DNA of 64,000 bases, taken from positions 1-64,000 of the forward strand of contig JBBSUC010000014.1 of NCBI GenBank assembly GCA_038235275.1. The letters run 5' to 3'. The first letter of the stretch is position 1, and the number at the start of each line of letters is the position of its first letter. Shown in pieces: positions 20,628 through 29,139 of this stretch. A program made the translations under genes and the position numbers. This DNA comes from Persicitalea sp038235275 (GTDB lineage: Bacteria > Bacteroidota > Bacteroidia > Cytophagales > Spirosomataceae). Under the pieces are notes generated by a model. The model did not search any database and was not told the origin of the DNA. It worked only from the letters and a program-made list of their open reading frames with translations.

Positions 20628-21623
20628 ATGACCGACAAGCAGAAACAGAAGACGGAAAGCCAGATATTGGCTGTGTCGGGAAAGTACGAGATCAGGATGG
20701 CGCTGCCGATTGCCGAACGCCCTGTACCAAATTTCGATCCTTACCTCTACAATACAATTCGGCATCTTGCTACACAGCGGGCCATTCACCCCTTCTCGGT
20801 AGAACTATGGGGTACCGAAACGCGACAAATCGTCGCCCTCTTCCACGCTGACCAGGACGGCGAAGTAGCCGTTTCGTTGCCGCATGCCCCTTTCGGCGGA
20901 ATGGAGTTTGCGCCGGATGTTCCAGGTGAAATTTTAGGTCATATGCTTGCGGCAGTCGAGACATTCTGTCGAGAACGCAACCTCAGTCGACTGAATGTCA
21001 AGCTTCCACCCGGCGGTTACGATGAAGAGAGGTTCCTTTTCCTGCGAGAAGTGTACGAAGGCCAGGGCTTTAAAATGATCATTTCCTCTGTCAACCACCA
21101 TATTCCGGTCGACGAGACACCCTTTATTGATAAAATCCATCCCTCCGAGCGGAAGCGATTGCGGAAGTGCCAGCGGGCAGGATTTACGGCGAAAATTTGG
21201 GGAAATCCCGACCCGACGCAGATTTATTCTTTTTTGGCCCACAGCCGGAAGCGGCAGGGCTACGCGCTGTCGCTGGATTTTGTCCAACTCCAAAAACTCC
21301 TCACTGAACTACCCGATGATATCAAGGTTTTTGTGGTAAAAGATGGCCCTAAAATCGCCAGCCTGACCGTTGCCATCCGGGTCAATCAGCGTATCCTGTA
21401 CAATTTTTGCCCGGCCGATAACCTCGACTACCGCGCTTTCAGCCCTACGGTTTTGTTGAATTGTGCCTTGTATGAATACGCCCAAAGTGAAGGCGTCGAA
21501 TGTATCGACTTGGGTGTGTCCCTAGACCATCAAGGCAAAGAAAAGCCGTCGCTGATTCGCTTCAAAGAAAACCTGAGCGGGAGGCCCTCGCAGAAATTGA
21601 CCTACGGCAAACTATTGGTTTGA
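20628..21623 (+). CDS. FemAB-like GNAT acyltransferase
   Basis: A 331-residue protein with two GNAT-like halves, as in FemAB/FemX-type proteins. The C-terminal half has IASLTVAIRVNQRILYNFCPADNLDYRAFSP and ECIDLGVSLDH, the usual acceptor and CoA or tRNA region. Residues 150-190 carry IHPSERKRLRKCQRAGF. In polysaccharide loci such proteins often add amino acids or acyl groups to sugars. The stop lies 66 bp before the flippase start on the same strand, so cotranscription is likely. ATG 20628 is the first start. The acceptor cannot be read from sequence. Confidence 0.72.
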   Translation: MTDKQKQKTESQILAVSGKYEIRMALPIAERPVPNFDPYLYNTIRHLATQRAIHPFSVELWGTETRQIVALFHADQDGEVAVSLPHAPFGGMEFAPDVPGEILGHMLAAVETFCRERNLSRLNVKLPPGGYDEERFLFLREVYEGQGFKMIISSVNHHIPVDETPFIDKIHPSERKRLRKCQRAGFTAKIWGNPDPTQIYSFLAHSRKRQGYALSLDFVQLQKLLTELPDDIKVFVVKDGPKIASLTVAIRVNQRILYNFCPADNLDYRAFSPTVLLNCALYEYAQSEGVECIDLGVSLDHQGKEKPSLIRFKENLSGRPSQKLTYGKLLV

Positions 21624-21636
21624 TGCCCTACAACCT

Positions 21637-21644
21637 TACCTTTG
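21637..21644 (+). promoter_or_regulatory. Bacteroidota -7 box (TAccTTTG)
   Basis: The sequence TACCTTTG followed by CGGCCC matches the TAnnTTTG consensus of the major sigma factor of this phylum and lies 46 bp before the flippase start. The same TACCTTTGCGGC string is found at 62538. A clear -33 box at standard spacing was not found. Confidence 0.45.
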
Positions 21645-21689
21645 CGGCCCGTTCGCTTCCAATACCCTCCCCGCTTTCGGCCGCCCTGC

Positions 21690-23192
21690 ATGAGTGTCAT
21701 TAAACGACAGACTATTCTCGGTACCATTTATTCCTATATGGGGGTTGGGGTCGGGATGCTTACGCAGGCGCTAATCATCCCCAACTTCTTTACTACTCAG
21801 GAAAACGGCCTGCTCCAGGTGCTGTTTGCCTACGCGCTGATCGTGGCGCAGTTTGCCAGTCTGGGCTTCAATCAGGCCGGGACGCGGTTTTTTGGGGAAT
21901 TCCGCGACGCCGAAAGCCAACACCGGGGCTACCTTTTTACCGGGTTGCTTTTCTCGGCGGTGGGCTACGGCGCGGGGACGCTGGCCCTTTATCTGTTTCG
22001 GGAGCAAATCATCGGTTCCGCCGAGGCTGACCGGCTGCTATTCAACCGGTACTTTGACCTGATGTTGCCGCTGTCGCTGGCCACGCTGCTGTTTTATCTT
22101 TTTGATAATTACGCCAAGGGCCTGTACGATACCGCGCACGGTAATTTTTACAAAGAGTTTCTGCAACGATTCCTGATTTTTCTTTCGGCTTGCCTGGTGG
22201 CGATGGGGCTGATCGACTTCTCAATATTTATTCTTCTCTGGACCTTCGGGATCTGCCTGCCCACGCTGCTGATGTTGTTTCGGGCCTACCGATTGGGCAA
22301 TTTCTCGCTGGCCCCCAATCGCTTTTTCTTCAGGTCCGGTTTTCGGCGGCAGTTCCTGAGCTTTTCTCTGTTCAGCGTGGCCACCGGGTTTTCGTCCATC
22401 GTCATCACCCAACTGGACAAGCTGATGGTCAAGGAATTCCTCGGCCTGAGCGAAACCGGGATTTACGCCACCAGCATTCTGTTCGGCAGCGTGATGACCC
22501 TCTCCTACAACATTACCGCCAAAGCCTCCACGGCCATCGTCCTCGACGCCATGCACAGCGAAGATTACGGCAAGGTGGCGAGTATTTATAAAAAAAGCGG
22601 CGTGACGCAGCTTATCCTGGGCTGCCTGATTCTGCTCGTGACCTGGGTGAACATCGATCTTCTGTTCACCTTTATTAAACCTGAATATGCCGCCGGGAAG
22701 TACGCGTTGATTATCATTGGACTGGGCAAGCTGTTCGAATTAGCCAATGGCATTAATACGCTGATTCTGGCGTATTCCAAGTATTACAAGCTGGACTCGG
22801 TGCTGATCGCCCTCTTTATTTTGGTACTTTACCTGCTCAACCGCTTCCTGATCCCCCGCTACGGACTCGACGGCGCGGCCCTGGCTGCCGTGGCTTCGGT
22901 GACATACTACAACGTCATGCGGACTTTCCTGATCTGGAAATTCTTTCGCATCCAGCCTTTTAGCGGGGTGCAATGGCAGATTTTGGCTTTGGGAGCGGCA
23001 TTACTTTTCCTGGGTTTCCAGCTTCCGTCGCTTGGCGATGGCCCTTGGGAGCGCATCGCCACGCTGGCTTACCGCACGGCGCTGGTGGGTGGTGCTTTTG
23101 GGTCGGGGATTCTCTGGATGAATGTGTCGGAGGATATTAATTCGCTGGTGCGTGGGGTGCTTTCTTTTCTTCAAAAACGGCGGGAGAAGTAG
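21690..23192 (+). CDS. Wzx-like polysaccharide flippase
   Basis: A 500-residue integral membrane protein with about 12-14 hydrophobic segments and the MOP-superfamily start VIKRQTILGTIYSYMG, typical of Bacteroidota O-unit flippases. It moves lipid-linked repeat units across the inner membrane. ATG 21690 matches the start of relatives. A longer frame from 21642 adds a Pro-rich non-family stretch. It converges with the DUF268 gene, with 4 bp between stops. This is the only candidate transporter of the locus; no Wzy polymerase was recognised nearby. Confidence 0.85.
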   Translation: MSVIKRQTILGTIYSYMGVGVGMLTQALIIPNFFTTQENGLLQVLFAYALIVAQFASLGFNQAGTRFFGEFRDAESQHRGYLFTGLLFSAVGYGAGTLALYLFREQIIGSAEADRLLFNRYFDLMLPLSLATLLFYLFDNYAKGLYDTAHGNFYKEFLQRFLIFLSACLVAMGLIDFSIFILLWTFGICLPTLLMLFRAYRLGNFSLAPNRFFFRSGFRRQFLSFSLFSVATGFSSIVITQLDKLMVKEFLGLSETGIYATSILFGSVMTLSYNITAKASTAIVLDAMHSEDYGKVASIYKKSGVTQLILGCLILLVTWVNIDLLFTFIKPEYAAGKYALIIIGLGKLFELANGINTLILAYSKYYKLDSVLIALFILVLYLLNRFLIPRYGLDGAALAAVASVTYYNVMRTFLIWKFFRIQPFSGVQWQILALGAALLFLGFQLPSLGDGPWERIATLAYRTALVGGAFGSGILWMNVSEDINSLVRGVLSFLQKRREK

Positions 23193-23196
23193 CAGT

Positions 23197-23973
23197 TTAC
23201 TTCTTCACCAGCACAAAAATCCCGCAACCCATTTTGCAGCCCGCGTTATTGGCAATGAGCTGCGGCGTCAGTGCCACGTCCTCAAAAAAGTTATCGTAGT
23301 CGTCGATGTAGGCGAAGCGTTCGATGTCGTACTTCCCCGCAAAATAATCCAGCAAATATTGCAGCGAGAAAATCCGGTGTGAGTTGAAGTCGATGCGCTG
23401 GGGGCCGATTTGGGTGGAAAAGTAGAATCGCCCGCCTGGTTTGAGCAGTCGGTGCATGGTGTCGAGGCCCTTGAGGTGGCCGTCCACGTCGATGGGGTCG
23501 CCGTAGCGCCCGAGCCCGAAATGCTCGATGGTGTGCAGGCAGGAGAGCGAATCGGTGCATTCGGCCAGGCGCGGGTCGAATTGCATCAGATCGGCCTGGA
23601 CGAATTCGATGTTATTGATTTTTCCCGGTAAGGGCCGGATGTCGAAGACCTCGATTTTGCGAAATGCCGCTACGTGAGCCACGAAGCCGTCCACCCGCGA
23701 ACCGATGTCGATGTGCCGGACGGGATTATCGACAAAAATCCGGTGCGCGGCGTACAAATCCTGGTAAAAATACTGGCCCCTTGCCTTGCCGCTGGCGTCG
23801 TGCTTGTCGGTCAACACCGGAATGTACCGGACCTTGAAGCTCTGATCGGAGGCGGCAAACTGTTTCTTGAAAACTGAAATATCCCGGACGTACCAGAAAA
23901 GCCCCTTGAAATTGGTGAAAGCTTTTCGGGGGTCGATGCCGAGGTAGTCGAGGGCAAAATAGAGCAGTTTCAT
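23197..23973 (-). CDS. DUF268 methyltransferase-like protein
   Basis: A 258-residue protein. Residues 75-190 show a Rossmann-type methyltransferase pattern: VRHIDIGSRVDGFVAH (motif I region), IEFVQADLMQF, and LLKPGGRFYFST. DUF268 proteins occur in O-antigen and glycan clusters. The start is ATG 23973; a longer frame to 24033 adds a stretch encoded by the heptamer array. It is the last gene of the minus-strand run wecB, fkbM-like, fucosyltransferase-like and this gene. SAM-dependent methylation is inferred from the fold. Confidence 0.78.
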   Translation of the reverse strand: MKLLYFALDYLGIDPRKAFTNFKGLFWYVRDISVFKKQFAASDQSFKVRYIPVLTDKHDASGKARGQYFYQDLYAAHRIFVDNPVRHIDIGSRVDGFVAHVAAFRKIEVFDIRPLPGKINNIEFVQADLMQFDPRLAECTDSLSCLHTIEHFGLGRYGDPIDVDGHLKGLDTMHRLLKPGGRFYFSTQIGPQRIDFNSHRIFSLQYLLDYFAGKYDIERFAYIDDYDNFFEDVALTPQLIANNAGCKMGCGIFVLVKK

Positions 23974-23977
23974 AAGT

Positions 23978-24005
23978 AAACAGCAGTCGGCGGTCAGCTT
24001 TCGGC
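23978..24005. repeat. Heptamer word array
   Basis: Read on the minus strand, the words are gccgaaa, gctgacc, gccgact and gctgttt, exactly 7 bp apart with GCYGAN shared. It sits 4 bp upstream of the DUF268 start and resembles the period-7 words near 30577 and 30672. Confidence 0.6.
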
Positions 24006-24036
24006 TTTTTTGGGGTTCGCAATAAAAGTGCAAAGT

Positions 24037-24867
24037 TTAACAGACTTCGATGATTTCTTTGTTTTCGCCGATGAGGGCGGCCATTTTGGCAAAACTACTG
24101 CGGGTGGTGCAAATAATTTTCTTTGTTTTGGACAAAGCGTAAATATCCACGACCGCTCCTGCCATGCCTTCGGCGGTAGCGCGGCTGAGTGGGATAGCCT
24201 GCGTAATGAGCCGCGAGCCGTATTGAGTTTGGAGCGCGGCTTTCAGTTCGGAATCATCCGTGGCCAGAAAAAATCGTACTGCGGGATTCTCCGCCGCCAG
24301 GCGATTCATCTCACTGGTAAACAGCCCAATCGGCGAGACTTCGATCAAGGCTGCGTGGTCGGTGCGGCGAATGTGGACGCCCACCGTGTGGCGGTCGAAA
24401 CGGGCAGTCAAGGTGTCGATTCGCCGCTGCAAATGCGGCTGTACGACGTAATTGTCAAAATTCTTAAAATCATAAAATTCGTAGCAAGTAGCGACCACCA
24501 CCCGGCGGTAACGGGCCATGTCCGCGTGCAGTTGGGCGGGCGAGCGGGCGGTTAGGTCGCCATCGAAATAGACTTTATCGTAAAAAAGCCGAAGAAATCG
24601 GCGGTAGGCCTTTTCGTATTTTTGAATAAAAATATGTTTCAGAAAGGGTTGAAGCAAAGCCCTTTTCCAGCGCGGCATCGGGACGTAGTCGAAGCCCGTG
24701 GCGGCAAACAGGTCGTCAAGTTCGCTGTTCAATTCTGGTTTCACAAACCAGAGCAGTTCCAGTTTTGCCCCGAGGTCGCGGCTCAGCAAAAAGGCGGAGT
24801 TCAGCACCCGCAGCCGATTGCCCAGGCCTCCGAACGGAATGACGGTCAAGCGCTTGGGACTACTCAT
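24037..24867 (-). CDS. Fucosyltransferase-like glycosyltransferase
   Basis: A 276-residue protein with the GT-B donor features of the alpha-1,2/O-fucosyltransferase group: GGLGNRLRVLNSA near residue 13 and VGVHIRRTDHAAL near residue 160 (the HxRRxD basic loop that binds GDP). A late IYALSKTKKIICTTRSSFAKMA fits the C-terminal donor domain. It would transfer fucose or a related sugar from a GDP donor to the polysaccharide. Its start overlaps the stop of the FkbM-type gene by 4 bp, so the two are translationally coupled. The exact linkage cannot be inferred. Confidence 0.78.
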   Translation of the reverse strand: MSSPKRLTVIPFGGLGNRLRVLNSAFLLSRDLGAKLELLWFVKPELNSELDDLFAATGFDYVPMPRWKRALLQPFLKHIFIQKYEKAYRRFLRLFYDKVYFDGDLTARSPAQLHADMARYRRVVVATCYEFYDFKNFDNYVVQPHLQRRIDTLTARFDRHTVGVHIRRTDHAALIEVSPIGLFTSEMNRLAAENPAVRFFLATDDSELKAALQTQYGSRLITQAIPLSRATAEGMAGAVVDIYALSKTKKIICTTRSSFAKMAALIGENKEIIEVC

Positions 24868-25661
24868 TTTTCGGAGATTAGTTCGGCAAAGAAGTTAGAG
24901 TAAGAAAAGATTTCCAGCGTTTCGGTGTAAACAATGGGATAAACGCCGTCGGTCACTACCCGGTAGATTCGGTAATTGGGCGACAGCAGATTCAGAAAAT
25001 CCCGCAGAAAAACGCGGGAGTCGATGTTGGTGCCGCCGAACTCAAACTGGATAAAGCGGATGGCCCGCCGGGCCAGCATGTCGGCGGCTCCCTCGAACAC
25101 TTTGATCTCGTGGCCTTCCACGTCTATTTTCAGGAAGTCAATGGTAGTCATTCCCCGTTCAGCGCAAAACCGATCCAGGGTAGTTAGCGACACCAACTCA
25201 AAATTCTCTATTTTTGCTTCCTGCATTTGACGCGGATAAACCGACGCTAAACTAGATAGCTCTTGGCTGCGGTACAACTTGACCTCTTCGACGGCGTGGC
25301 TAAGTCCCAGGTTGACAGCCTCGATATTTGCGTGCGTTAGTTTGGTCCTCAGCACTTCCCAGGTGGGCGTGGAGGGTTCAAAGGCATAAATTCGGGCTTC
25401 CGGCCCGAAAACATCGCCCAGCAGGTTGGCATATTCGCCCACATTGGCCCCCACGTCGAACAGCACCGGATTGGGGGATTTGATCCGTGCCCGCAGGTTT
25501 TGCAGCAGATTCATTTCGCCGTTGCTGTGGATGTCGCCGCTTACGCCGTAGTTCATGCCGTACAAGCCCAGGTGGTACACCATCGAGTACAGCCGCTGAA
25601 ACCCCTTTTTGCGGGCGGTGAGGTCCATAATGGGCTTGATGATTTTGAAAAACTTGTTCAA
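24864..25661 (-). CDS. FkbM family methyltransferase
   Basis: A 265-residue protein with the FkbM pattern: LFDVGANVGEYANLLG (motif I, SAM-binding), IYAFEPSTPTWEVL, IEAVNLGLSHAVEEV, and TIDFLKIDVEGHEIKVFEGAADML, which is the most diagnostic stretch. FkbM-type enzymes O-methylate sugars and other small acceptors. It lies 25 bp after wecB and overlaps the fucosyltransferase-like gene by 4 bp. With DUF268 it gives two methyltransferases in the locus, so the polysaccharide is probably O-methylated at two kinds of site. Confidence 0.88.
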   Translation of the reverse strand: MNKFFKIIKPIMDLTARKKGFQRLYSMVYHLGLYGMNYGVSGDIHSNGEMNLLQNLRARIKSPNPVLFDVGANVGEYANLLGDVFGPEARIYAFEPSTPTWEVLRTKLTHANIEAVNLGLSHAVEEVKLYRSQELSSLASVYPRQMQEAKIENFELVSLTTLDRFCAERGMTTIDFLKIDVEGHEIKVFEGAADMLARRAIRFIQFEFGGTNIDSRVFLRDFLNLLSPNYRIYRVVTDGVYPIVYTETLEIFSYSNFFAELISEK

Positions 25662-25686
25662 TGGGTTTCGATCAAATTGTTAGCTT

Positions 25687-26802
25687 TCAACGGCTTCGAG
25701 CCCAACTCCGCAAATTCCCAGCCAAAACATCGGCAATGCGTCCGGCGGCTTGACCGTCCCACAAAGGCGGAATACTTCCCTGTTTGATTTTGCCACCTAA
25801 TATATCCAAAACATGGCGGTGAACCGTCTGCGGGTCGAGGTCAACGAGCAATAGGTTGGTACCCAGTTCCACCGTGACAGGCCGCTCGGTGCTGTCGCGG
25901 AAGGTCAGGCAAGGGACTTGCAAAAAAGTAGTTTCTTCCTGGATTCCGCCCGAATCCGTCACGATCAGACTGGCGTTTTCCATTAGGTGGAGGAATTCCA
26001 GGTACCCCTGCGGTTCCAGCAGATGCAGGTTGGGAATGGCTGCCATTTCCTGCCACAGCCCGAACTGCACCATATTGTTGCGGGTGCGGGGATGGATGGG
26101 AAACAACACCGGACGCTGCGTTGCGGTATTTTTTATTATGTCGAGAATGTTCCGCAGTCCGACTTTGTGATCGACATTGGCCGGACGGTGCATCGTCATC
26201 AGCACGTATTCTTCGGGTTTCACGCCCAGATTTTCCAGTAATGAAAGCCGTTGGGCCTTTTCGCGGTAATGCACCAGAGAATCGATCATGACATTGCCCA
26301 CGAAAAAAACTTTCTTGTCCGGCACGTTCTCAGCTTTCAGGTTATCCAGCCCCGCCTGTTCGGTCACGAAAAGGTAGTCCGAAATGTGGTCGGTCAGGAT
26401 GCGGTTGATCTCCTCGGGCATCCGGCGGTCACCACTGCGCAGCCCCGCCTCCACATGGACGACGGGAATCTGCGCTTTCGCGGCCACCAGGGCACAAGCC
26501 AGCGTAGCGTTCACATCGCCCACCACCAGCACGGCATCGGGCTTTTCTGCTTCCAGGATGGGTTCGAAAGCCAGCATGGTGCGGGCCGTTTGCTGGGTAT
26601 GGCTCCCGCCGCTCACGCCCAAATAATAGTCGGGCTGCGGCAGTTCCAGTTGTTTGAAAAAGACGTCTGACATCCGGGCGTCGTAGTGCTGGCCCGTGTG
26701 GACAATCTTCGACTCCAGCCCCTCGTGTCTGGCGAACGCCCGGTGCAGCGGGGCGACTTTCATGAAATTGGGCCTGGCCCCGACGATGCTGAGAATTTTC
26801 AA
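25687..26802 (-). CDS. wecB: UDP-N-acetylglucosamine 2-epimerase (non-hydrolysing)
   Basis: A 371-residue protein. It converts UDP-GlcNAc to UDP-ManNAc in the cytoplasm. Landmarks are SIVGARPNFMKVAPL at the start, HTGQHYDARMSDVFF, VHVEAGLRSGDRRMPEEINR, and the late SGGIQEETTFL with DSTERPVTVELGTNLL, all typical of WecB. The dehydrogenase gene at 27859 would act next to make UDP-ManNAcA. It begins the minus-strand run fkbM-like, fucosyltransferase-like and DUF268 genes. It is divergent from the glycosyltransferase at 26944, with a 141-bp gap. Confidence 0.93.
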   Translation of the reverse strand: MKILSIVGARPNFMKVAPLHRAFARHEGLESKIVHTGQHYDARMSDVFFKQLELPQPDYYLGVSGGSHTQQTARTMLAFEPILEAEKPDAVLVVGDVNATLACALVAAKAQIPVVHVEAGLRSGDRRMPEEINRILTDHISDYLFVTEQAGLDNLKAENVPDKKVFFVGNVMIDSLVHYREKAQRLSLLENLGVKPEEYVLMTMHRPANVDHKVGLRNILDIIKNTATQRPVLFPIHPRTRNNMVQFGLWQEMAAIPNLHLLEPQGYLEFLHLMENASLIVTDSGGIQEETTFLQVPCLTFRDSTERPVTVELGTNLLLVDLDPQTVHRHVLDILGGKIKQGSIPPLWDGQAAGRIADVLAGNLRSWARSR

Positions 26803-26895
26803 AAAGCAGGCTTGTTTTTGCGCAAAAGTACGAAACCTATTCCAAGGCTAACGGCCCTTGAAAGGCTATCAGCACTTTACCCTATCTTTTAACCT

Positions 26896-26903
26896 TATAT
26901 TTG
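26896..26903 (+). promoter_or_regulatory. Bacteroidota -7 box (TATATTTG)
   Basis: TATATTTG fits TAnnTTTG and lies 41 bp before the glycosyltransferase start in the divergent gap with wecB. No clear -33 box is visible. Confidence 0.4.
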
Positions 26904-26943
26904 GCAAAAAACGATCGCTCCAAACGCGCAAAAACGTCCCCGA

Positions 26944-27840
26944 ATGCCCGATAGACTCGCCCCCATCGTCGTCTTTTGCTATAACCGCCCAAAACACCTG
27001 CGCCAGACGCTCGACGCCCTGCGACGTAATCCTCTGGCGGCGCAGAGTGACTTGTTCGTGTTTTCAGACGGGCCGAAAGGAACATCCGACGCAACGTCGG
27101 TCCAGGAAGTCAGGGAACTGCTGGCTGAAACGACGGGCTTTCGATCGGTGGAAGTTGTCGCTGCCCCAGGGAACAAGGGCCTGGCCAACTCCGTCATCGA
27201 CGGTGTGAGCCGCGTTCTCGAGACGCACGAAAGCGTCATTGTGCTGGAAGATGACATACTCTGCACGCCGGACTTTCTGAACTACATGAATACCGCGCTG
27301 GAAGTGTACCAAAATCGCCGGGACATTTTTTCGGTCACGGGCTACACCCCGCCTTTTGCGCTTCCCGCCCATTACGCCGGGGAGGTATATCTGGCTCCCC
27401 GCAGCAGTTCGTGGGGCTGGGGGACCTGGCGCGACCGCTGGGCAAAGGCGGACTGGCAAATTGAAGATTTTGACAAAATAAAAAATGACCCATCTCGGCA
27501 GAAAAAATTAAACCAGGGCGGTAACGACCTGTGGCCCATGCTGGTCAAGCAGCAACGGGGCGTCATCGATTCCTGGTCTATCCGCTGGACCCTGGCCCAA
27601 ATGCAGCATTCGGCTTACGGACTTTATCCGGCCAAATCTAAAATAAAAAACATCGGCACCGATGGCACGGGGACCAACTTTACCTTCACGACGAATGCCT
27701 ACGGGCAGGAACTCGCCCCCGGAAAAGTGAGCTTCAATCCTGACTTGCAGCCCGAACCGGCGGTGGTGGAAGCTTTTCGTAACTATTACAAACTGCCCTG
27801 GCGCGTGAAGGTAAAAAACCGGGTGAAGTACGGCTTGTAA
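26944..27840 (+). CDS. Glycosyltransferase, family 2-like
   Basis: A 298-residue GT-A-type enzyme. The N-terminus has PIVVFCYNRPKHLRQTLDAL and DLFVFSDGPKG. The segment SVIVLEDDILCTPDFLNYMN contains the Asp-Asp pair that holds the metal and nucleotide sugar. WGWGTWRDRWAKADW is a conserved feature of this subgroup. The gene is alone on the plus strand between wecB (divergent) and the dehydrogenase (convergent). It probably adds one sugar of the repeat unit; donor and linkage are unknown. It starts at the ATG at 26944 with a good A-rich upstream region. Confidence 0.82.
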   Translation: MPDRLAPIVVFCYNRPKHLRQTLDALRRNPLAAQSDLFVFSDGPKGTSDATSVQEVRELLAETTGFRSVEVVAAPGNKGLANSVIDGVSRVLETHESVIVLEDDILCTPDFLNYMNTALEVYQNRRDIFSVTGYTPPFALPAHYAGEVYLAPRSSSWGWGTWRDRWAKADWQIEDFDKIKNDPSRQKKLNQGGNDLWPMLVKQQRGVIDSWSIRWTLAQMQHSAYGLYPAKSKIKNIGTDGTGTNFTFTTNAYGQELAPGKVSFNPDLQPEPAVVEAFRNYYKLPWRVKVKNRVKYGL

Positions 27841-27858
27841 TTTCCTCGGCTTTTGTAG

Positions 27859-29139
27859 TTATAGCCGGGCATCGACGGCGTTTTTAGGTAAAGTCGCTTT
27901 CAGATCGAAAATTACCGAGTGGGCGTGGGTGAATTCGGTAAAATCGAGCGCCGCAAACTCATCGTGCGCCACGGCCAGTACTACCGCCTCGTACTTGCCC
28001 GCCGGGTGTTCCGCCAGTTGGATTCCGTACGTTTCGGCGACCTCATCCGGTGCCGCCCAGGGGTCGTACACATCCACGTTCATCCCGAAGTCGGTCAACT
28101 CACTTACTACGTCCACCACGCGGGTATTGCGGGTATCGGGGCAGTTTTCCTTGAAGGTAATGCCCAGAATCAGCACCCGGCTGCCCTCAATTTTGTGGCC
28201 TTTTTTGATTAATAACTTGATTAACTTATTGGCCACAAATACGCCCATGTGGTCGTTGACGCGACGACCCGACAGGATCACCTGTGGGTAATAGCCCAGC
28301 GACTCAGCTTTGTAAGCCAGGTAGTACGGGTCCACGCCGATGCAGTGGCCGCCTACCAATCCGGGTTTGTAGGGCAGGAAGTTCCACTTGGTGGCGGCGG
28401 CTTCCAGCACCTCGGTGGTGTCGATGTTCATGCGGTCGAAAATGAGGGCCAACTCGTTCATAAACGATATGTTCACGTCGCGCTGGGCATTTTCGATGGC
28501 CTTCGACGCCTCGGCCACCCGGATACTGGGGGCCAGGTGCGTTCCGGCCTCGATGATGGAGCCATAGAGTTCATCCACAAATCTGGCCGTTTTGGGCGTG
28601 GAGCCAGACGTAACCTTTTTGATTTTGGTCAACGTATTGACCTTGTCGCCCGGATTGACACGCTCGGGCGAGTAGCCGCAAAAGAAATCGACGTTGAAAA
28701 TCAGGCCGCTGTATTTTTCCAAAACCGGAACGCAGTCTTCCTCCGTGCAACCGGGATAGACGGTCGATTCGTAAATGACGATATCACCCTTTTTCAGCAC
28801 AGTTCCCACCGTGCGACTGGCCGCCAGTAGCGACCGCAGGTCTGGTTTTTTGTACTCATCGATGGGCGTGGGTACCGTGACGATGAACACGGTGCAGTCT
28901 TTTAAATCAGCCGAGTCGCCCGTAAACCGTAAAGATTCATTGGTCCGCAGTTGGTCGTCGGTAATTTCCTGTGTCCGGTCATGGTAATGGCGCAGTTCGG
29001 CAATTCTGGCTCCGTCGGTATCCAGCCCCACGACCGGAAACCGTTGGCTGAAAGCCAGCGCCAGCGGCAAGCCGACGTAACCCAAACCGACGATAGCAAT
29101 TTGCGGGGTGAGATTCTGTGGCCTGAGATTTGATGTCAT
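27859..29139 (-). CDS. UDP-N-acetyl-hexosamine (ManNAc/GalNAc-type) dehydrogenase
   Basis: A 426-residue nucleotide-sugar dehydrogenase. The NAD site is IAIVGLGYVGLPLALAFS. The catalytic region carries GGHCIGVDPYYLAYKA with the reactive Cys, and the C-terminal lid has ILGITFKENCPDTRNT. It oxidises the C6 of a UDP-N-acetyl sugar to a uronic acid in two steps. With wecB in the locus, UDP-ManNAcA is the likely product (WecC-like); a TviB-like GalNAc activity is the alternative. Its ATG overlaps the stop of the P450 gene by 4 bp, so the two are translationally coupled. Confidence 0.9.
   Translation of the reverse strand: MTSNLRPQNLTPQIAIVGLGYVGLPLALAFSQRFPVVGLDTDGARIAELRHYHDRTQEITDDQLRTNESLRFTGDSADLKDCTVFIVTVPTPIDEYKKPDLRSLLAASRTVGTVLKKGDIVIYESTVYPGCTEEDCVPVLEKYSGLIFNVDFFCGYSPERVNPGDKVNTLTKIKKVTSGSTPKTARFVDELYGSIIEAGTHLAPSIRVAEASKAIENAQRDVNISFMNELALIFDRMNIDTTEVLEAAATKWNFLPYKPGLVGGHCIGVDPYYLAYKAESLGYYPQVILSGRRVNDHMGVFVANKLIKLLIKKGHKIEGSRVLILGITFKENCPDTRNTRVVDVVSELTDFGMNVDVYDPWAAPDEVAETYGIQLAEHPAGKYEAVVLAVAHDEFAALDFTEFTHAHSVIFDLKATLPKNAVDARL

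Noticed and set aside
24037..24037. DUF268 gene starting at 24033
   Set aside because: The extra 20 residues come from the heptamer array; ATG 23973 gives the normal start.
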